Shown here piece by piece: positions 44,604-54,031 of a stretch of DNA of 64,000 nt. This stretch comes from Dolichospermum sp. DET69 (GTDB lineage: Bacteria; Cyanobacteriota; Cyanobacteriia; Cyanobacteriales; Nostocaceae). The DNA is taken from the NCBI GenBank assembly GCA_017355425.1, contig CP070233.1, positions 3,327,501 to 3,391,500 of the forward strand. Direction: 5' to 3'. The notes beneath the pieces were generated by a model. It made no database searches. It saw only the letters and a list, made by a program, of their open reading frames with translations, and was not told the DNA's origin. The translations under genes and the position numbers were made by a program. Each line of letters opens with the position of its first letter. Position 1 is the first letter of the stretch.

Positions 44604-45716
44604 TTAATGGCTCGATGCCGTTAGATTAAACATTCTCCGAGTTGACAACACGATTAAACCCGTGTTTCGCTTAATCAATCGGACTTTTTTAGCTGTACAT
44701 TGTCCTAATCGTTTCCAGTTGGAATCACTAACTGAAACTTGTTTTTCCGTGTCTCCACTAACCCAACCAAAAAATGTTTTTTGTCCTTGGGTAGCTTCCA
44801 CAAAATCACCTTTTCTAAATCCATGCCTCGTAGTAGTTCCACCATATTTACGTCTATTCCCAGATGAAGAGAAAACCATTAAATGTAGTTGCCTACGACT
44901 AATTGGAGGACGACGCAAAATAGTAAATTGCGACCCAGTAATAGTGACGTTACCTATCCAAGACGCACCATGAGTTTTTGTTCCTTCCCATATTTTGTAT
45001 TCAACAAACTGTGAACAAGCTAAAGTAACTGCATCAACCGCATGAGTTTCTGGAATTTGTAGAGACTTATCGGATTTTTCTTTGTATAAACCTAAGTATT
45101 TACGAAGATTCGATGTTTCCCATCCTTTCCTTAATTCTACTTTTGCTAGTTCAGATAATCGATCAATTTGATATCTTTGACCTACCATTACTGGACTAAA
45201 ACTCTTGTTTCCTCTTGCCTCAACCTCTTCAATGACAATTGTTTTTACTGGGTAGATTTCACACAATAAAATTATTACTCTATATTCTAGGTCTTTGTTA
45301 GCTCGAATGCTTGGAGGAAGTTTAGAACCCCGACGATTATCAAATCTAACTTGACGATGGCTACGTTTACTGAATGATAATTTCCGATTAATTCGTCTTC
45401 CACGTCTTCCACGTCTCATCATAGCTCTTTGCTCCATTCTGTCTTTGACTGTTTTGAATGGAAGAACTAGGTGCAACATTTGTAGTGTGTATTTTTCAGA
45501 TTGAACTGCTATGCCAGAAAATATTTTTCCTGGGTCTAATCCAATGACGATTTCTTGAGCTTTTGTGTGAGATGGTTCAGCTATTAACTGGACATAAAAA
45601 ATACCTAACTTATTAAATTTACCAATTGCAATACCAGTTTTAATCCAACGTCTAGCGCGACTAGGTTTTGTTGGCATTAATGGAACATTGTCTACTGAAA
45701 TTACTGGTACTCGCAT
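44604..45716 (-). CDS. IsrB-type RNA-guided nuclease-family protein (IscB relative lacking HNH)
   Basis: 370 residues if started at the ATG at 45716. The open frame extends upstream to a TTG at 45863, but that part is shared with RNA-like sequence. The N-terminus has the PLMP motif (VPLMPTKPSRARRWI, residues 11-25). RuvC-I is VIGLDPG (D61), the arginine-rich bridge helix MMRRGRRGRRINR (99-111), RuvC-II TIVIEEVEA (E163/E164), RuvC-III ETHAVDAV (D228). No HNH domain lies between RuvC-II and III, so it is IsrB rather than IscB. IsrB proteins are small omega-RNA-guided nickases. The C-terminal 130 residues resemble the family's TAM/PI-like region. Confidence 0.8.
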   Translation of the reverse strand: MRVPVISVDNVPLMPTKPSRARRWIKTGIAIGKFNKLGIFYVQLIAEPSHTKAQEIVIGLDPGKIFSGIAVQSEKYTLQMLHLVLPFKTVKDRMEQRAMMRRGRRGRRINRKLSFSKRSHRQVRFDNRRGSKLPPSIRANKDLEYRVIILLCEIYPVKTIVIEEVEARGNKSFSPVMVGQRYQIDRLSELAKVELRKGWETSNLRKYLGLYKEKSDKSLQIPETHAVDAVTLACSQFVEYKIWEGTKTHGASWIGNVTITGSQFTILRRPPISRRQLHLMVFSSSGNRRKYGGTTTRHGFRKGDFVEATQGQKTFFGWVSGDTEKQVSVSDSNWKRLGQCTAKKVRLIKRNTGLIVLSTRRMFNLTASSH

Positions 45717-45900
45717 AAAGAGATAATCCTTGGAGTCAAAGTACAAGTCCCCTCGCCCAACTAATCCAAAATGTCTTGGCTCAACCCAACGACTAAACAA
45801 ATAGTCTTGCAGATAATCCAAACTGGGGAAGTATTTGGAAGTGCGTGTCAGGATTAGTCTCAAATGGGCTAGTCAAACACGTAATTTTTGTTAATTACAA
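45717..45900 (-). ncRNA. Candidate omega-RNA leader of IsrB (5' portion)
   Basis: The 150 bases directly upstream of the IsrB ATG are nearly identical to a stretch at 48104-48270 on the plus strand that is not linked to an ORF (shared segments GACTAGCCCATT, TACTTCCCCAG, GGATTATCTGCAAGACT, CATTTTGGATTAGTTGGGCG and AGGGGACTTG). Conservation outside a gene, plus a hairpin GACTATTTGTTTAGTC, suggests an RNA. For IscB/IsrB the guide-carrying omega-RNA is encoded just upstream of the gene. The exact ends are unknown. Confidence 0.55.
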
Positions 45901-45964
45901 GCCCCATCCTTCTTCAAGGTGGGGTTATTGACCTCAAAAGTTTTATAGATATTACGTATTAATT

Positions 45965-46651
45965 TTAACTCTGACTTTGCAAATTTTTCATTTCCCGTTG
46001 CACATCTAGGGAAATTTGCAAGGCTTCATTTAATAATCTACCATGTTCCGTGGCTTTTTCAGTCACTTGCATTGATGCCAAAGCGGCTAAATTATTGGTA
46101 AATAAATCAGAATTTGTGATAATAAAACTTTTATTTTCTCGTAAAATTTTCTCTGTTTTTAAAGCCCGGATTAAATCATTTCTAGTTAGTTCCAGTGCTA
46201 TCAATACTTTTTCTCTTTCTTGTATACCTACCCCTAAGTTACCAACATCCTCAATTTGGTCATTAATATCTATAGCTTTAATCACGGAATTATATCTTTC
46301 CACATCATTGAGTAAAATCCGCAAAGAATTTGTCATATTTTGCTTGAGAAACTTACTTTTTCCCTGCCATAGTAAATATAATCCCATTTGGATGATTCCA
46401 CTTACCCACAAAACAAAGATAATCAATGATGTCCAAGATGATAGTTTTAATAACAGGTATGTACAAACAGAAATAGCAAGTCCAGCAAAAACCACAGTTG
46501 GAGTTTCTGTTTGTTGGGTTTTTTTTAGCAACTTTCTGCCAAATTCCTGAATGATATCCGTAATAATTATTAATTTATTATGAACAGGTAAGTTAGTCGA
46601 GTCTTGAAGTTGATCATGACTAATATCCAATCCCTGTAAATCATCTCGCAC
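45965..46651 (-). CDS. Membrane protein of unknown function
   Basis: 228 residues with a GTG start. Two adjacent membrane segments at about residues 50-100 (TVVFAGLAISVCTYLLLKLS; LIIFVLWVSGIIQMGLYLLW) are flanked by cytosolic helical regions. The open frame continues upstream for about 25 codons without an ATG until the STRR2 repeat tract, so the original 5' end may have been lost. No known domain was recognised. Confidence 0.6.
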   Translation of the reverse strand: MRDDLQGLDISHDQLQDSTNLPVHNKLIIITDIIQEFGRKLLKKTQQTETPTVVFAGLAISVCTYLLLKLSSWTSLIIFVLWVSGIIQMGLYLLWQGKSKFLKQNMTNSLRILLNDVERYNSVIKAIDINDQIEDVGNLGVGIQEREKVLIALELTRNDLIRALKTEKILRENKSFIITNSDLFTNNLAALASMQVTEKATEHGRLLNEALQISLDVQREMKNLQSQS

Positions 46652-46702
46652 AGTTGCTAAATCCTTAACATACTCTTGATTTAGTCTAATATAACAAGTC
46701 AG

Positions 46703-46846
46703 TTGTCAATTGTCAGTTGTCAGTTGTCAATTGTCAGTGGTCAGTTGTCAGTTGTTAGTTGTCAGTTGTTAGTTGTCAGTTGTTAGTTGTCAGTTGTCAG
46801 TTGTTAGTTGTTAGTTGTCAGTTGTTAGTTGTCAGTTGTCAGTTGT
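46703..46846. repeat. STRR2-type heptanucleotide tandem repeat (TTGTCAG)n
   Basis: About 20 imperfect units of TTGTCAG/TTGTTAG/TTGTCAA. TTGTCAG is the STRR2 unit described in heterocystous cyanobacteria. A short (ACCTATT)n tract follows at 46874-46898. No gene in this gap. Confidence 0.85.
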
Positions 46847-46900
46847 AAGGGGAAAGAAGGAATTAAAAATATTACCTATTACCTATTACCTCTATTCATA

Positions 46901-47092
46901 CTAAGACATTTTTATTAAATAACTTATACAGTGTCCCATCAAAAAGTAAACTACTAGCATTGCGGCTGCGGCTAATGCTACTAGTATACCAGCCAGCATA
47001 AAAGAAAATTCTTTATGCTCATACGCTTTTTCCATTAGGTGTAGCGACCATGCTACAAGTGCTACATCAAAGATTAAAATAGGAATTAACAT
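46901..47092 (-). CDS. Small two-helix membrane protein
   Basis: 63 residues, with two membrane segments (residues 2-18 LIPILIFDVALVAWSLHLM; 32-52 FMLAGILVALAAAAMLVVYF). It has a good coding pattern and an ATG start. Family not recognised; lies between the unknown membrane protein and hisF on the same strand. Confidence 0.55.
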   Translation of the reverse strand: MLIPILIFDVALVAWSLHLMEKAYEHKEFSFMLAGILVALAAAAMLVVYFLMGHCISYLIKMS

Positions 47093-47195
47093 ATTTCTTA
47101 ATATTTCTTCATAGAAGTACCCTTATCTTAACACCGTTTGGGATAACTGTGTTTTATCTTCATTCAATAGATGTAGTTGGCCGCTGGATTAAATA

Positions 47196-47969
47196 TCAAC
47201 TAGGAAGACGGACAGGAACATTGCGCTCTTGCAAATAATTTTTAATTTGTGCTACACTTAGTTTCCCAAAATGTAACAAAGACGCTAAAAGTGCAGCTTC
47301 GGCTTTACCTTCCGTTAAAGCAGTGTGAATATGTTCACAATTTCCTGCACCCCCAGAAGCAATTACGGGAATTTCCACAGCATTAGCGATCGCTTTTGTC
47401 AACTCCAAATCATAACCAGCTTGAGTTCCATCAGCGTCCATACTTGTAACTAACAATTCTCCAGCCCCTCTTCTTGTCACTTCTTCAGCCCACCATAGAG
47501 CATCAATACCAGTATTTTCTCTACCACCGCGAACATACACATCCCAGCCAGGATTTTCAGGATCAAGTCTACGTCTAGCATCAATAGCCACAACAATACA
47601 CTGGTTCCCAAAGCGATCGCTTGCTTGATTGATTAAATCTGGATTTCTCACTGCTGCCGAATTAATACTAACCTTATCAGCCCCGGCGCGTAATAAATCT
47701 TTAACATTTTCTAAGGATTGAATCCCACCACCCACAGTGAGTGGAATGAAGACCTGTTCAGCAGTCCGGTAAACTACATCAATAATCGTCCCTCTGTCTT
47801 CATGAGTAGCCGTAATATCCAGAAACACTAACTCATCTGCACCGGCTTCATTGTAAACCTTGGCCAGTTCTACAGGATCACCTGCATCCTTGAGATCAAT
47901 AAAATTAATTCCTTTCACAACTCTACCAGCCTTGACATCTAGACAAGGTAAGATTCTTTTAGACAACAT
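47196..47969 (-). CDS. hisF: Imidazole glycerol phosphate synthase subunit HisF
   Basis: A 257-residue TIM barrel. [20 protein letters not shown] contains the catalytic Asp (D11), [17 protein letters not shown] and [10 protein letters not shown] are signatures, and the second catalytic Asp is in [16 protein letters not shown]. It makes IGP and AICAR from PRFAR with ammonia from HisH in histidine synthesis. hisH is not nearby, as usual for scattered cyanobacterial his genes. Confidence 0.96.
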   Translation of the reverse strand: MLSKRILPCLDVKAGRVVKGINFIDLKDAGDPVELAKVYNEAGADELVFLDITATHEDRGTIIDVVYRTAEQVFIPLTVGGGIQSLENVKDLLRAGADKVSINSAAVRNPDLINQASDRFGNQCIVVAIDARRRLDPENPGWDVYVRGGRENTGIDALWWAEEVTRRGAGELLVTSMDADGTQAGYDLELTKAIANAVEIPVIASGGAGNCEHIHTALTEGKAEAALLASLLHFGKLSVAQIKNYLQERNVPVRLPS

Positions 47970-48029
47970 AACGACTTTTTCGCTCCCGGTAATTGCTAGG
48001 AAATTAAATTGTAAGGGTAATTGGGAAAT

Positions 48030-48390
48030 AGGTCACTGACTCAACCCTAAAGGGATTGAGCTTGTAAAGAACAAACTTTACAACACAAGCAGCGACTAGC
48101 CCATTGAGACTAATCCTGATCCGCACTTCCGAATACTTCCCCAGTATGGCTTACGCCACGCTACGCTATCGGATTATCTGCAAGACTGTTTGTTAAGTCG
48201 TTGGTTAAAGACAAGACATTTTGGATTAGTTGGGCGAGGGGACTTGAACGGGTTTGCTGGTTCCCGGGATTATATCCATTCAAAAATCAGCATTTAAATA
48301 CCACAGTGAATAAATTCACTCGTGTCGCTTCCCTCTCACCGGCTAAAGCCACTGAGTTTCCCGCATACCGCGAGGTTTTATGACAAGAAA
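48030..48390 (+). ncRNA. Candidate free-standing omega-RNA/HEARO-like RNA, copy 1
   Basis: The gene-free 47970-48721 gap contains a stretch sharing its middle (48104-48270) with the IsrB leader. Hairpins are readable: CTCAACCCTAAAGGGATTGAG at 48039, TTGTAAAG...CTTTACAA at about 48064, then a 3' block at 48305-48360 with GTGAATAAATTCAC, the motif CTCGTGTCGCTT and a CTCACCGGC...CACTGAG hairpin. The 3' block is shared with 50213-50300. A 25-bp repeat is inserted at 48151-48176. No ORF encodes an IsrB nearby on this strand. An RNA is inferred, not proven. Confidence 0.5.
48151..48176. repeat. Small dispersed repeat (GGCTTACGCCACGCTACGCTAT)
   Basis: A 25-bp repeat similar to those at 16438-16463 and 48574-48599 (GGCTAACGCCACGCTTCGCT). 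Here it interrupts sequence that is continuous in the IsrB leader. Confidence 0.6.
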
Positions 48391-48721
48391 GGACAAATAG
48401 ATGAAGGGTTTTGTCAAGACGAACATTATATTAAGATAATAGAATTTTAAGCGAAAATATATTAACAATATTTATGACTAATCAGTATTGTTAGTTTCCT
48501 AAGTTAAAATCCGCAAAATTACCAGATTTATGGAAAAAATTTTAAATTGCCTATATCGAAGATTGATACCAACCCGGCTAACGCCACGCTTCGCTATCAG
48601 ACAAAATATCTGTATTTAATTAACTCAGGTCAAATATCCTATAATGGTTTAACATCCTGACTGCTGTAACGGTGTATCGGTGCGAAACCACTACTTTTGA
48701 ACTTGTGAATTTCTGAAAATT

Positions 48722-49819
48722 ATGGCGATTATCTCCTCTAAAAAACAGCCTCCAGAACCCAACGGAGAACCCAAACAGCAACGGGAATTAGCCAAAGCAC
48801 CCCCCGAAAATCTGTTACAATCAGAAGCTGCTATTCATGAACAAGGTAAACCAGAAGAGAGTATTCGTCCGCAAAAATTTGCTGATTACATTGGACAAAA
48901 GGATTTAAAAGACGTTTTAGATATAGCCATTAAAGCAGCCAAGTCTAGAAATGAAGTCATGGATCATTTGCTGTTGTATGGACCACCAGGTTTAGGTAAA
49001 ACCACAATGGCCATGATTTTAGCCTCAGAAATGGGGGTAAGTTGCAAAATTACCAGCGCTCCAGCATTAGAACGGCCACGGGATATCCTGGGGTTATTGG
49101 TAAACCTGAAACCAGGGGATGTGTTATTTATAGATGAAATCCATCGGTTATCACGAATGACTGAGGAAATTCTCTATCCAGCAATGGAAGATTATCGCTT
49201 AGATATTACAGTGGGTAAAGGTTCCAGCGCCAAAATTAGAAGTATACCTTTATCTAAATTTACCTTAGTCGGGGCAACAACCCGCGTCGGGGCTTTAACT
49301 TCTCCATTGCGCGATCGCTTTGGCTTAATTCAGAAGTTGCGCTTTTATGAAGTGGAAGAACTCACCCAAATTGTACTTCGCACCGCTGACTTTTTACAAA
49401 CCACAGTTAACCCCGATGGGGCTATAGAAATAGCTAAACGGTCGCGGGGAACACCCAGAATTGCAAATAGATTACTAAAAAGAGTCCGTGATTATGCGGA
49501 AGTAAAATCTTTTACAGAAATCAATAAAATTGTTGCAGCAGAAGCATTAGAACTATATCAAGTTGATCCTTGTGGTTTAGATTGGACAGATAGAAAAATG
49601 CTCACTGTGATTATTGAAAACTTTAATGGTGGTCCTGTAGGTTTAGAAACTATCGCTGCTACCACGGGAGAAGACACCCAAACTATTGAAGAAGTTTATG
49701 AACCATATTTAATGCAAATAGGTTATTTAAGTCGCACACCTAGGGGAAGAATAGCCACTAAAGCAGCCTATCAACACATGGGTTTTAAACCACCTAATGA
49801 GCAGCTATCATTATTATAA
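48722..49819 (+). CDS. ruvB: Holliday junction branch migration helicase RuvB
   Basis: A 365-residue AAA+ ATPase. After an about 50-residue variable N-terminus, [20 protein letters not shown] precedes Walker [14 protein letters not shown], Walker [12 protein letters not shown], sensor 1 [11 protein letters not shown] and the arginine finger SPLRDRFG. The C-terminal winged helix is present ([17 protein letters not shown]). It drives branch migration with RuvA in recombination repair. Confidence 0.97.
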   Translation: MAIISSKKQPPEPNGEPKQQRELAKAPPENLLQSEAAIHEQGKPEESIRPQKFADYIGQKDLKDVLDIAIKAAKSRNEVMDHLLLYGPPGLGKTTMAMILASEMGVSCKITSAPALERPRDILGLLVNLKPGDVLFIDEIHRLSRMTEEILYPAMEDYRLDITVGKGSSAKIRSIPLSKFTLVGATTRVGALTSPLRDRFGLIQKLRFYEVEELTQIVLRTADFLQTTVNPDGAIEIAKRSRGTPRIANRLLKRVRDYAEVKSFTEINKIVAAEALELYQVDPCGLDWTDRKMLTVIIENFNGGPVGLETIAATTGEDTQTIEEVYEPYLMQIGYLSRTPRGRIATKAAYQHMGFKPPNEQLSLL

Positions 49820-49836
49820 GCAAACAGATATATATC

Positions 49837-49869
49837 AGATCCCTGACTTCTTGAAGAAGTCCGGGATCT
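49837..49869. terminator. Palindromic repeat after ruvB, terminator-like
   Basis: The arms AGATCCCTGACTTCTT and AAGAAGTCCGGGATCT form a long hairpin 18 bases after the ruvB stop; copy 3 of the repeat at 2124-2152. Confidence 0.5.
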
Positions 49870-49874
49870 AAAAT

Positions 49875-50300
49875 AAATTGACACTCTCAGGGAAGACAGC
49901 CACTGAGATTCTACTGACAGAATTAGATTAAGAGTTCAGTTTAATCTAATCTCGCTGCGACCGCCAAACGCCGCCTAGACGCTCAAAACAACTGCCAATC
50001 AAGGTGTTGAAATTGCGCTTACTTTTATTGTTTTTGTGAATCCATCACTAAGCCAAGACTTGGTACGCTCCACACTCTGCCATTACTCGCTCTTTTAAGT
50101 CATACTGCCGTTAGGGCTTGAACCTAACCGTTGTTTCTTATGAGCCGGGGTTTCTCCAGACTAGGATGCTTCAACACATAGATGTTTTTTGTTCTTACTC
50201 ACAATTTAATTGTAACATACCACAGGGATTAAAATCCCTCGTGTCGCTTATATCTCAGGGAGCCAAGCCACTGAGTTTTACGCTTACCGGATGCTCTTAT
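49875..50300 (+). ncRNA. Candidate free-standing omega-RNA/HEARO-like RNA, copy 2
   Basis: The gene-free 49820-50320 gap is unusually structured. Its 3' block (50213-50300) matches that at 48296-48383: ATACCACAG, a stem GGGATT-aa-AATCCC where the other copy has GTGAAT-aa-ATTCAC (compensatory changes), CTCGTGTCGCTT, TCTCAGGG...GCCACTGAG and CGC(T/A)TACCG. Other hairpins include AGATTAAGAGTTCAGTTTAATCT-like sequence at about 49925. A second CTCAGGGAAGACAGCCACTG block lies at 49885. The covariation supports an RNA; the omega-RNA identity rests on the link through copy 1 to IsrB. Confidence 0.5.
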
Positions 50301-50320
50301 AAATAATTATTCTAGCTTCT

Positions 50321-50680
50321 CTACATTCCAGTTGCTAATAATAGCTGTTGTTCTGGAACAGGAGCGAAAATATCTTCATAACTTGGAAAAATTTCAAATA
50401 CTGAATCAAGTTGGGTAAGTTCCAAAATCAATTTTACTGGAGCTTTGACATTGCAAAGAACTAACCGACAACCACTTTGACGCGCCGATGTCAGGGCTTT
50501 GACGAGGGGGACTAATCCCGAACTATCCATGAAATCCACTGCTGCTAAATCTATAACCCAGAGTTGGTGATGCTGAGGTTCTATTTCAGCCATCTGCTCG
50601 CTCAAGACTGTACCACTATCCAGGTCTATGCTACCTTGGGGTTTGAACAAAATTACTTGGCGTTCTTGTGTAAGAGTCAT
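50321..50680 (-). CDS. STAS-domain anti-sigma factor antagonist
   Basis: 119 residues with the STAS phosphorylation motif VDFMDSSGLVPLVKALTSAR. IDLDSGTVLSEQMAEIEPQ and CRLVLCNVKAPVKLILELTQ are typical. It is a second STAS protein 8 kb from the first and could share the REC-PP2C phosphatase. Monocistronic. Confidence 0.9.
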   Translation of the reverse strand: MTLTQERQVILFKPQGSIDLDSGTVLSEQMAEIEPQHHQLWVIDLAAVDFMDSSGLVPLVKALTSARQSGCRLVLCNVKAPVKLILELTQLDSVFEIFPSYEDIFAPVPEQQLLLATGM

Positions 50681-51025
50681 AAATTTAACCGATTATTTAA
50701 AACACAAAAGAAAGAGGACATTGACATCAATACTGTACTGTTTATAATTCAACCGCATAAAGACTATTTTCGCAAAGTTATGGAAATTAATAGCAGTGCA
50801 GTTGAGCAAAGTTTTTTCAGTATTTATGTCGTATAATTTGTTGATATGTCTTTCTAGTATAAGCATAGTTTACCGCTAATTTCGGTAACAAACTTATCAT
50901 TATGTCAACTATTGTCTATCTTAAACTCAAAACTCATAAGTTGTGGTTGCGGTTTAATTGACAGCCTAGCCAAAAGCAAGCAAAGATATGGTAAAGGTAA
51001 AAATTTGTAAACTCGGTGGTGCTGG
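50681..51025. promoter_or_regulatory. Gene-free divergent promoter region
   Basis: 345 AT-rich bases between the divergent STAS and dedA genes. I see no repeats or gene; both promoters should lie here. Confidence 0.35.
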
Positions 51026-51655
51026 ATGTCTTTTGAGCTACTTTCACTAGAAAACATCCAAGAAATTGCTCATAATTATGGTTATTTAGCAATTTTCTTG
51101 GGAATCTTGCTAGAAAATTTGGGTATTCCTCTTCCTGGTGAAACCGTAACTATTGTTGGTGGTTTCCTGGCTGGTAGCAATGAATTAAATTACTGGCTGG
51201 TTCTTGCTAATGCTGTTGGAGGTGCTGTAATTGGTGGTAATTGCGGCTATTGGATTGGGAGAGTGGGTGGTTGGCCTTTTCTGCTAAAAGCTGGAAAGAT
51301 TTTCCGCATTTCAGAAGTACGATTATTGAGTATTAAAGAGCAATTTACTGAAAACGCTGCTAAAGCTGTATTTTTTGGTCGCTTTTTTGCATTATTGCGA
51401 ATTTTTGCTTCACCACTTGCGGGTATAGCGGAAATGCCTTTTGGCAAGTTCCTGATTTACAACGTAGCTGGAGCGACTGTTTGGGGTAGTGTCATGGTGA
51501 CTTTAGCTTTCTTTGCAGGGAGAATAATTTCCCTTGAACAATTGGTGGCTTGGGTAAGTAAATTTGCAATTTTGGCGTTACTTATTTTGGTTGCTGTGAT
51601 TGCTGTACCAATTTGGTTGGAGTCCCGCGAAGTTAAGGAACAAACTGAAGAATAG
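51026..51655 (+). CDS. DedA-family membrane protein
   Basis: A 209-residue inner-membrane protein. LLENLGIPLPGETVTIVGGF is the N-terminal conserved acidic/proline motif, GCNGYW-like GGNCGYWIGRVGG is present, and FGRFFALLRIFASPLAGIAEM carries the conserved arginines of DedA/SNARE-associated family transporters (undecaprenyl-phosphate or phospholipid flippases). About four membrane segments. The specific lipid is not known. Confidence 0.9.
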   Translation: MSFELLSLENIQEIAHNYGYLAIFLGILLENLGIPLPGETVTIVGGFLAGSNELNYWLVLANAVGGAVIGGNCGYWIGRVGGWPFLLKAGKIFRISEVRLLSIKEQFTENAAKAVFFGRFFALLRIFASPLAGIAEMPFGKFLIYNVAGATVWGSVMVTLAFFAGRIISLEQLVAWVSKFAILALLILVAVIAVPIWLESREVKEQTEE

Positions 51656-51718
51656 GTAATGGGTAATGGGTAATGGGTAATCACCTATTACCTATTACCA
51701 ATCACCAATCACCTAATT
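51656..51718. repeat. Heptanucleotide tandem repeats (GGTAATG)n and (ACCTATT)n
   Basis: GGTAATGGGTAATGGGTAAT is followed by an inverse tract CACCTATTACCTATTACC, forming an inverted pair between the convergent dedA and argG genes. Confidence 0.7.
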
Positions 51719-52916
51719 ACTTGTTGCCTTGCGCCCAAATGCGTGTAGGTAATCCCCAAACGTAAATAAAGCCTTCCGCAGCTTTGTGATCAAATTGATC
51801 TTCTGCGCCGTAGGTGGCTAAATCAGGGGTGTATAGGGAATTATCACTCCAACGACCAACGATGATGGCGTTACCTTTGAAAAGTTTTAAGCGGACTACA
51901 CCAGAAACTCTCTCTTGTGTTTGTTGAATAAAAGCATCTAAAGCAGTTTTGAGGGGACTGTACCAAAGTCCGTTATAGACTAATTTGGTATAAGTTTCTT
52001 CTATGCCTCGTTTGTATTGACTGACATCCGCTGTTAAAGTCAAGCTTTCTAAGTCACGGTGAGCATTAATTAGAACTACCATTGCTGGTGATTCGTAGAT
52101 TTCCCGTGATTTAATACCTACTAAGCGGTTTTCAATCATGTCAATCCGCCCAATCCCATGATTACCAACGATTTTATTGAGTTGTTCAATTAACTCAACT
52201 GGATTTTTTGATGTACCGTTGATGGTTGTAGGCAGCCCTTTTTGAAAGCCAATTTCTAGATATTCCGGCTCGTTGGGAGTATCAGCTATGGCTTTGGTCA
52301 TTTCATAGATTTCTTCTGGTGGCTCATTTGCTGGATCTTCTAAGGAACCAGCTTCAATACTGCGACCAAGTAAGTTTTTATCTATACTGAAGGGAGAGGA
52401 TTTTTTTACTGGTGCAGGAATACCAAATTGCTCACCATAAGCAATGGTTTGTTCCCGACTCATTCCCCATTCTCTGGCTGGGGCAAGGATTTTCAGGTTG
52501 GGATTGAGTGCCGTACAGGATACATCAAAACGTACTTGGTCGTTACCTTTGCCTGTACAACCGTGAGCGATCGCATCTGCACCATATTTTGCAGCGGCTT
52601 CTACTAAAATCTTAGCAATCAAAGGCCGAGCCAGGGCTGTTCCTAAAGGATAGCGATTTTCATAGAGGGCGTTAGCTTGAATTGCGGGAAATGCGTAGTC
52701 TTTAACAAAGATATCCTTAACATCCACTACCAAGGATTCACTTGCACCCGATTTCAGGGCTTTTTCTCGAACTGGTTCTAATTCATCTCCCTGACCTAAA
52801 TCTGCGGCTAGGGTAATTATCTCTTCTACTCCCCACTCTTTCTTTAAGTAGGGAATACAAACAGAAGTATCAACTCCACCAGAATATGCTAAAACAACCT
52901 TTTTGGCGCGACCCAT
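51717..52916 (-). CDS. argG: Argininosuccinate synthase
   Basis: 399 residues from the ATG at 52916 (the ORF's upstream GTG is not needed). The ATP PP-loop is [46 protein letters not shown] and [19 protein letters not shown] are ArgG signatures. It condenses citrulline and aspartate in arginine synthesis. Confidence 0.97.
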   Translation of the reverse strand: MGRAKKVVLAYSGGVDTSVCIPYLKKEWGVEEIITLAADLGQGDELEPVREKALKSGASESLVVDVKDIFVKDYAFPAIQANALYENRYPLGTALARPLIAKILVEAAAKYGADAIAHGCTGKGNDQVRFDVSCTALNPNLKILAPAREWGMSREQTIAYGEQFGIPAPVKKSSPFSIDKNLLGRSIEAGSLEDPANEPPEEIYEMTKAIADTPNEPEYLEIGFQKGLPTTINGTSKNPVELIEQLNKIVGNHGIGRIDMIENRLVGIKSREIYESPAMVVLINAHRDLESLTLTADVSQYKRGIEETYTKLVYNGLWYSPLKTALDAFIQQTQERVSGVVRLKLFKGNAIIVGRWSDNSLYTPDLATYGAEDQFDHKAAEGFIYVWGLPTRIWAQGNK

Positions 52917-53026
52917 TAGTTTCTCCACTTAGGAAAACAAAGAATGAGTCATTATTATATCTGACTTGTCTAGCGGATGTTTTTTTTATGCAACAGTGAC
53001 TTTGACATATTTGTTTTATCCTAAAT

Positions 53027-53992
53027 ATGGGTAATAGTTTTTTGGGTGAAACTGTGTTTTTTAGTATTGTAATTCCAACTTATAACCGCTTACCAATTTT
53101 AGAAAAGTGTCTCCGCGCTTTAGAGTCACAGGAGTTAAGCAACAAAAACTATATAGAAGATTATGAAGTTGTATTAGTAGATGATGGTTCTACTGATGGC
53201 ACTTTAAATTGGTTAACAGCAAATAAAGATGAGTTTCCTCATGTCCGCTGTTTTGAACAGAATCATGCAGGACCGGCTGCGGCGCGAAATTTAGGGGTAG
53301 AAAAAGCGCAAGGTGACATAATTATTTTTATTGATAGTGATTTAGTGGTTTTATCTAATTTCCTGCAAGCTCATACAAATGCTTTGCTACAGGGAAGAGA
53401 GACGTTAGGAAGCGATCGCTTTTTTACTTACGGTGCGGTAATTAATACTTGTAATTTTGCCAATCCCACTGCTGAACCTTATAAAATCACAGATTTTTCT
53501 GCGGCTTTCTTTGCTACTGGTAATGTAGCTATTCCTAAACATTGGTTAGAAGAAGCTGGATTATTTGATAATGGTTTTCAACTTTATGGTTGGGAAGATT
53601 TAGAGTTAGGTGTCAGGTTAAAAAAATTAGGTTTGCAATTAATTAAATGTCCTGAAGCTGTTGGTTATCATTGGCATCCACCTTTTAGTTTACAGCAAAT
53701 TCCTAAGTTAATTGATCAGGAAATTCAACGCGGACGCATGGGAGTTTTGTTTTATCAAAAACATCCTACTTGGGAAGTGAAAATGATGATTCAAATGACT
53801 TGGTTTCATCGTTTGCTGTGGGGGATTCTTTCTTTAAATGGGTTGTTGAATGAAAGAACTATGTCGCCGTTTTTGCAATGGTTGATTGATTTAGGTAAGC
53901 CACAATTGGCTTTGGAAATTGCGCGGATTTTTTTGAATTGGTACAATGTCAAGGGTGTTTATGCAGCTTATGCTGAAATGCAGGATAAATAA
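53027..53992 (+). CDS. Family 2 glycosyltransferase
   Basis: A 321-residue GT-A glycosyltransferase. FSIVIPTYNRLPILEKCL, VVLVDDGSTDGTLNWL and DIIIFIDSDLVVLSNF (DxD) define GT2, with YGWEDLELGVRLKKLG as the ED acceptor motif. It probably works in surface polysaccharide synthesis; sugar donor unknown. It lies 33 bases before the DUF29 gene. Confidence 0.88.
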   Translation: MGNSFLGETVFFSIVIPTYNRLPILEKCLRALESQELSNKNYIEDYEVVLVDDGSTDGTLNWLTANKDEFPHVRCFEQNHAGPAAARNLGVEKAQGDIIIFIDSDLVVLSNFLQAHTNALLQGRETLGSDRFFTYGAVINTCNFANPTAEPYKITDFSAAFFATGNVAIPKHWLEEAGLFDNGFQLYGWEDLELGVRLKKLGLQLIKCPEAVGYHWHPPFSLQQIPKLIDQEIQRGRMGVLFYQKHPTWEVKMMIQMTWFHRLLWGILSLNGLLNERTMSPFLQWLIDLGKPQLALEIARIFLNWYNVKGVYAAYAEMQDK

Positions 53993-54031
53993 ATACTTTC
54001 ACTCCTGATTCCTCTATAGGATGGTTTGATT

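Noticed and set aside
45717-45863. N-terminal extension of the IsrB gene to the TTG at 45863
   Set aside because: The extension is shared at nucleotide level with an ORF-less locus that carries an inserted repeat, and the PLMP motif is normally near the true N-terminus.
46050-46550. A 166-codon plus-strand frame
   Set aside because: It is the antisense of the two-helix membrane protein gene on the minus strand, whose codon pattern and membrane topology look real.
46703-46846. A CRISPR-like repetitive tract
   Set aside because: The repeat unit is 7 bp with no spacers, so it is an STRR heptamer tract and not a CRISPR array.
48201-48383. A 60-codon plus-strand frame
   Set aside because: It overlaps the candidate RNA and has no start site or coding pattern; better explained by structured RNA.
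50118-50306. A 62-codon plus-strand frame
   Set aside because: It lies in the second candidate RNA, and the covarying stem would be inside it; no coding evidence.
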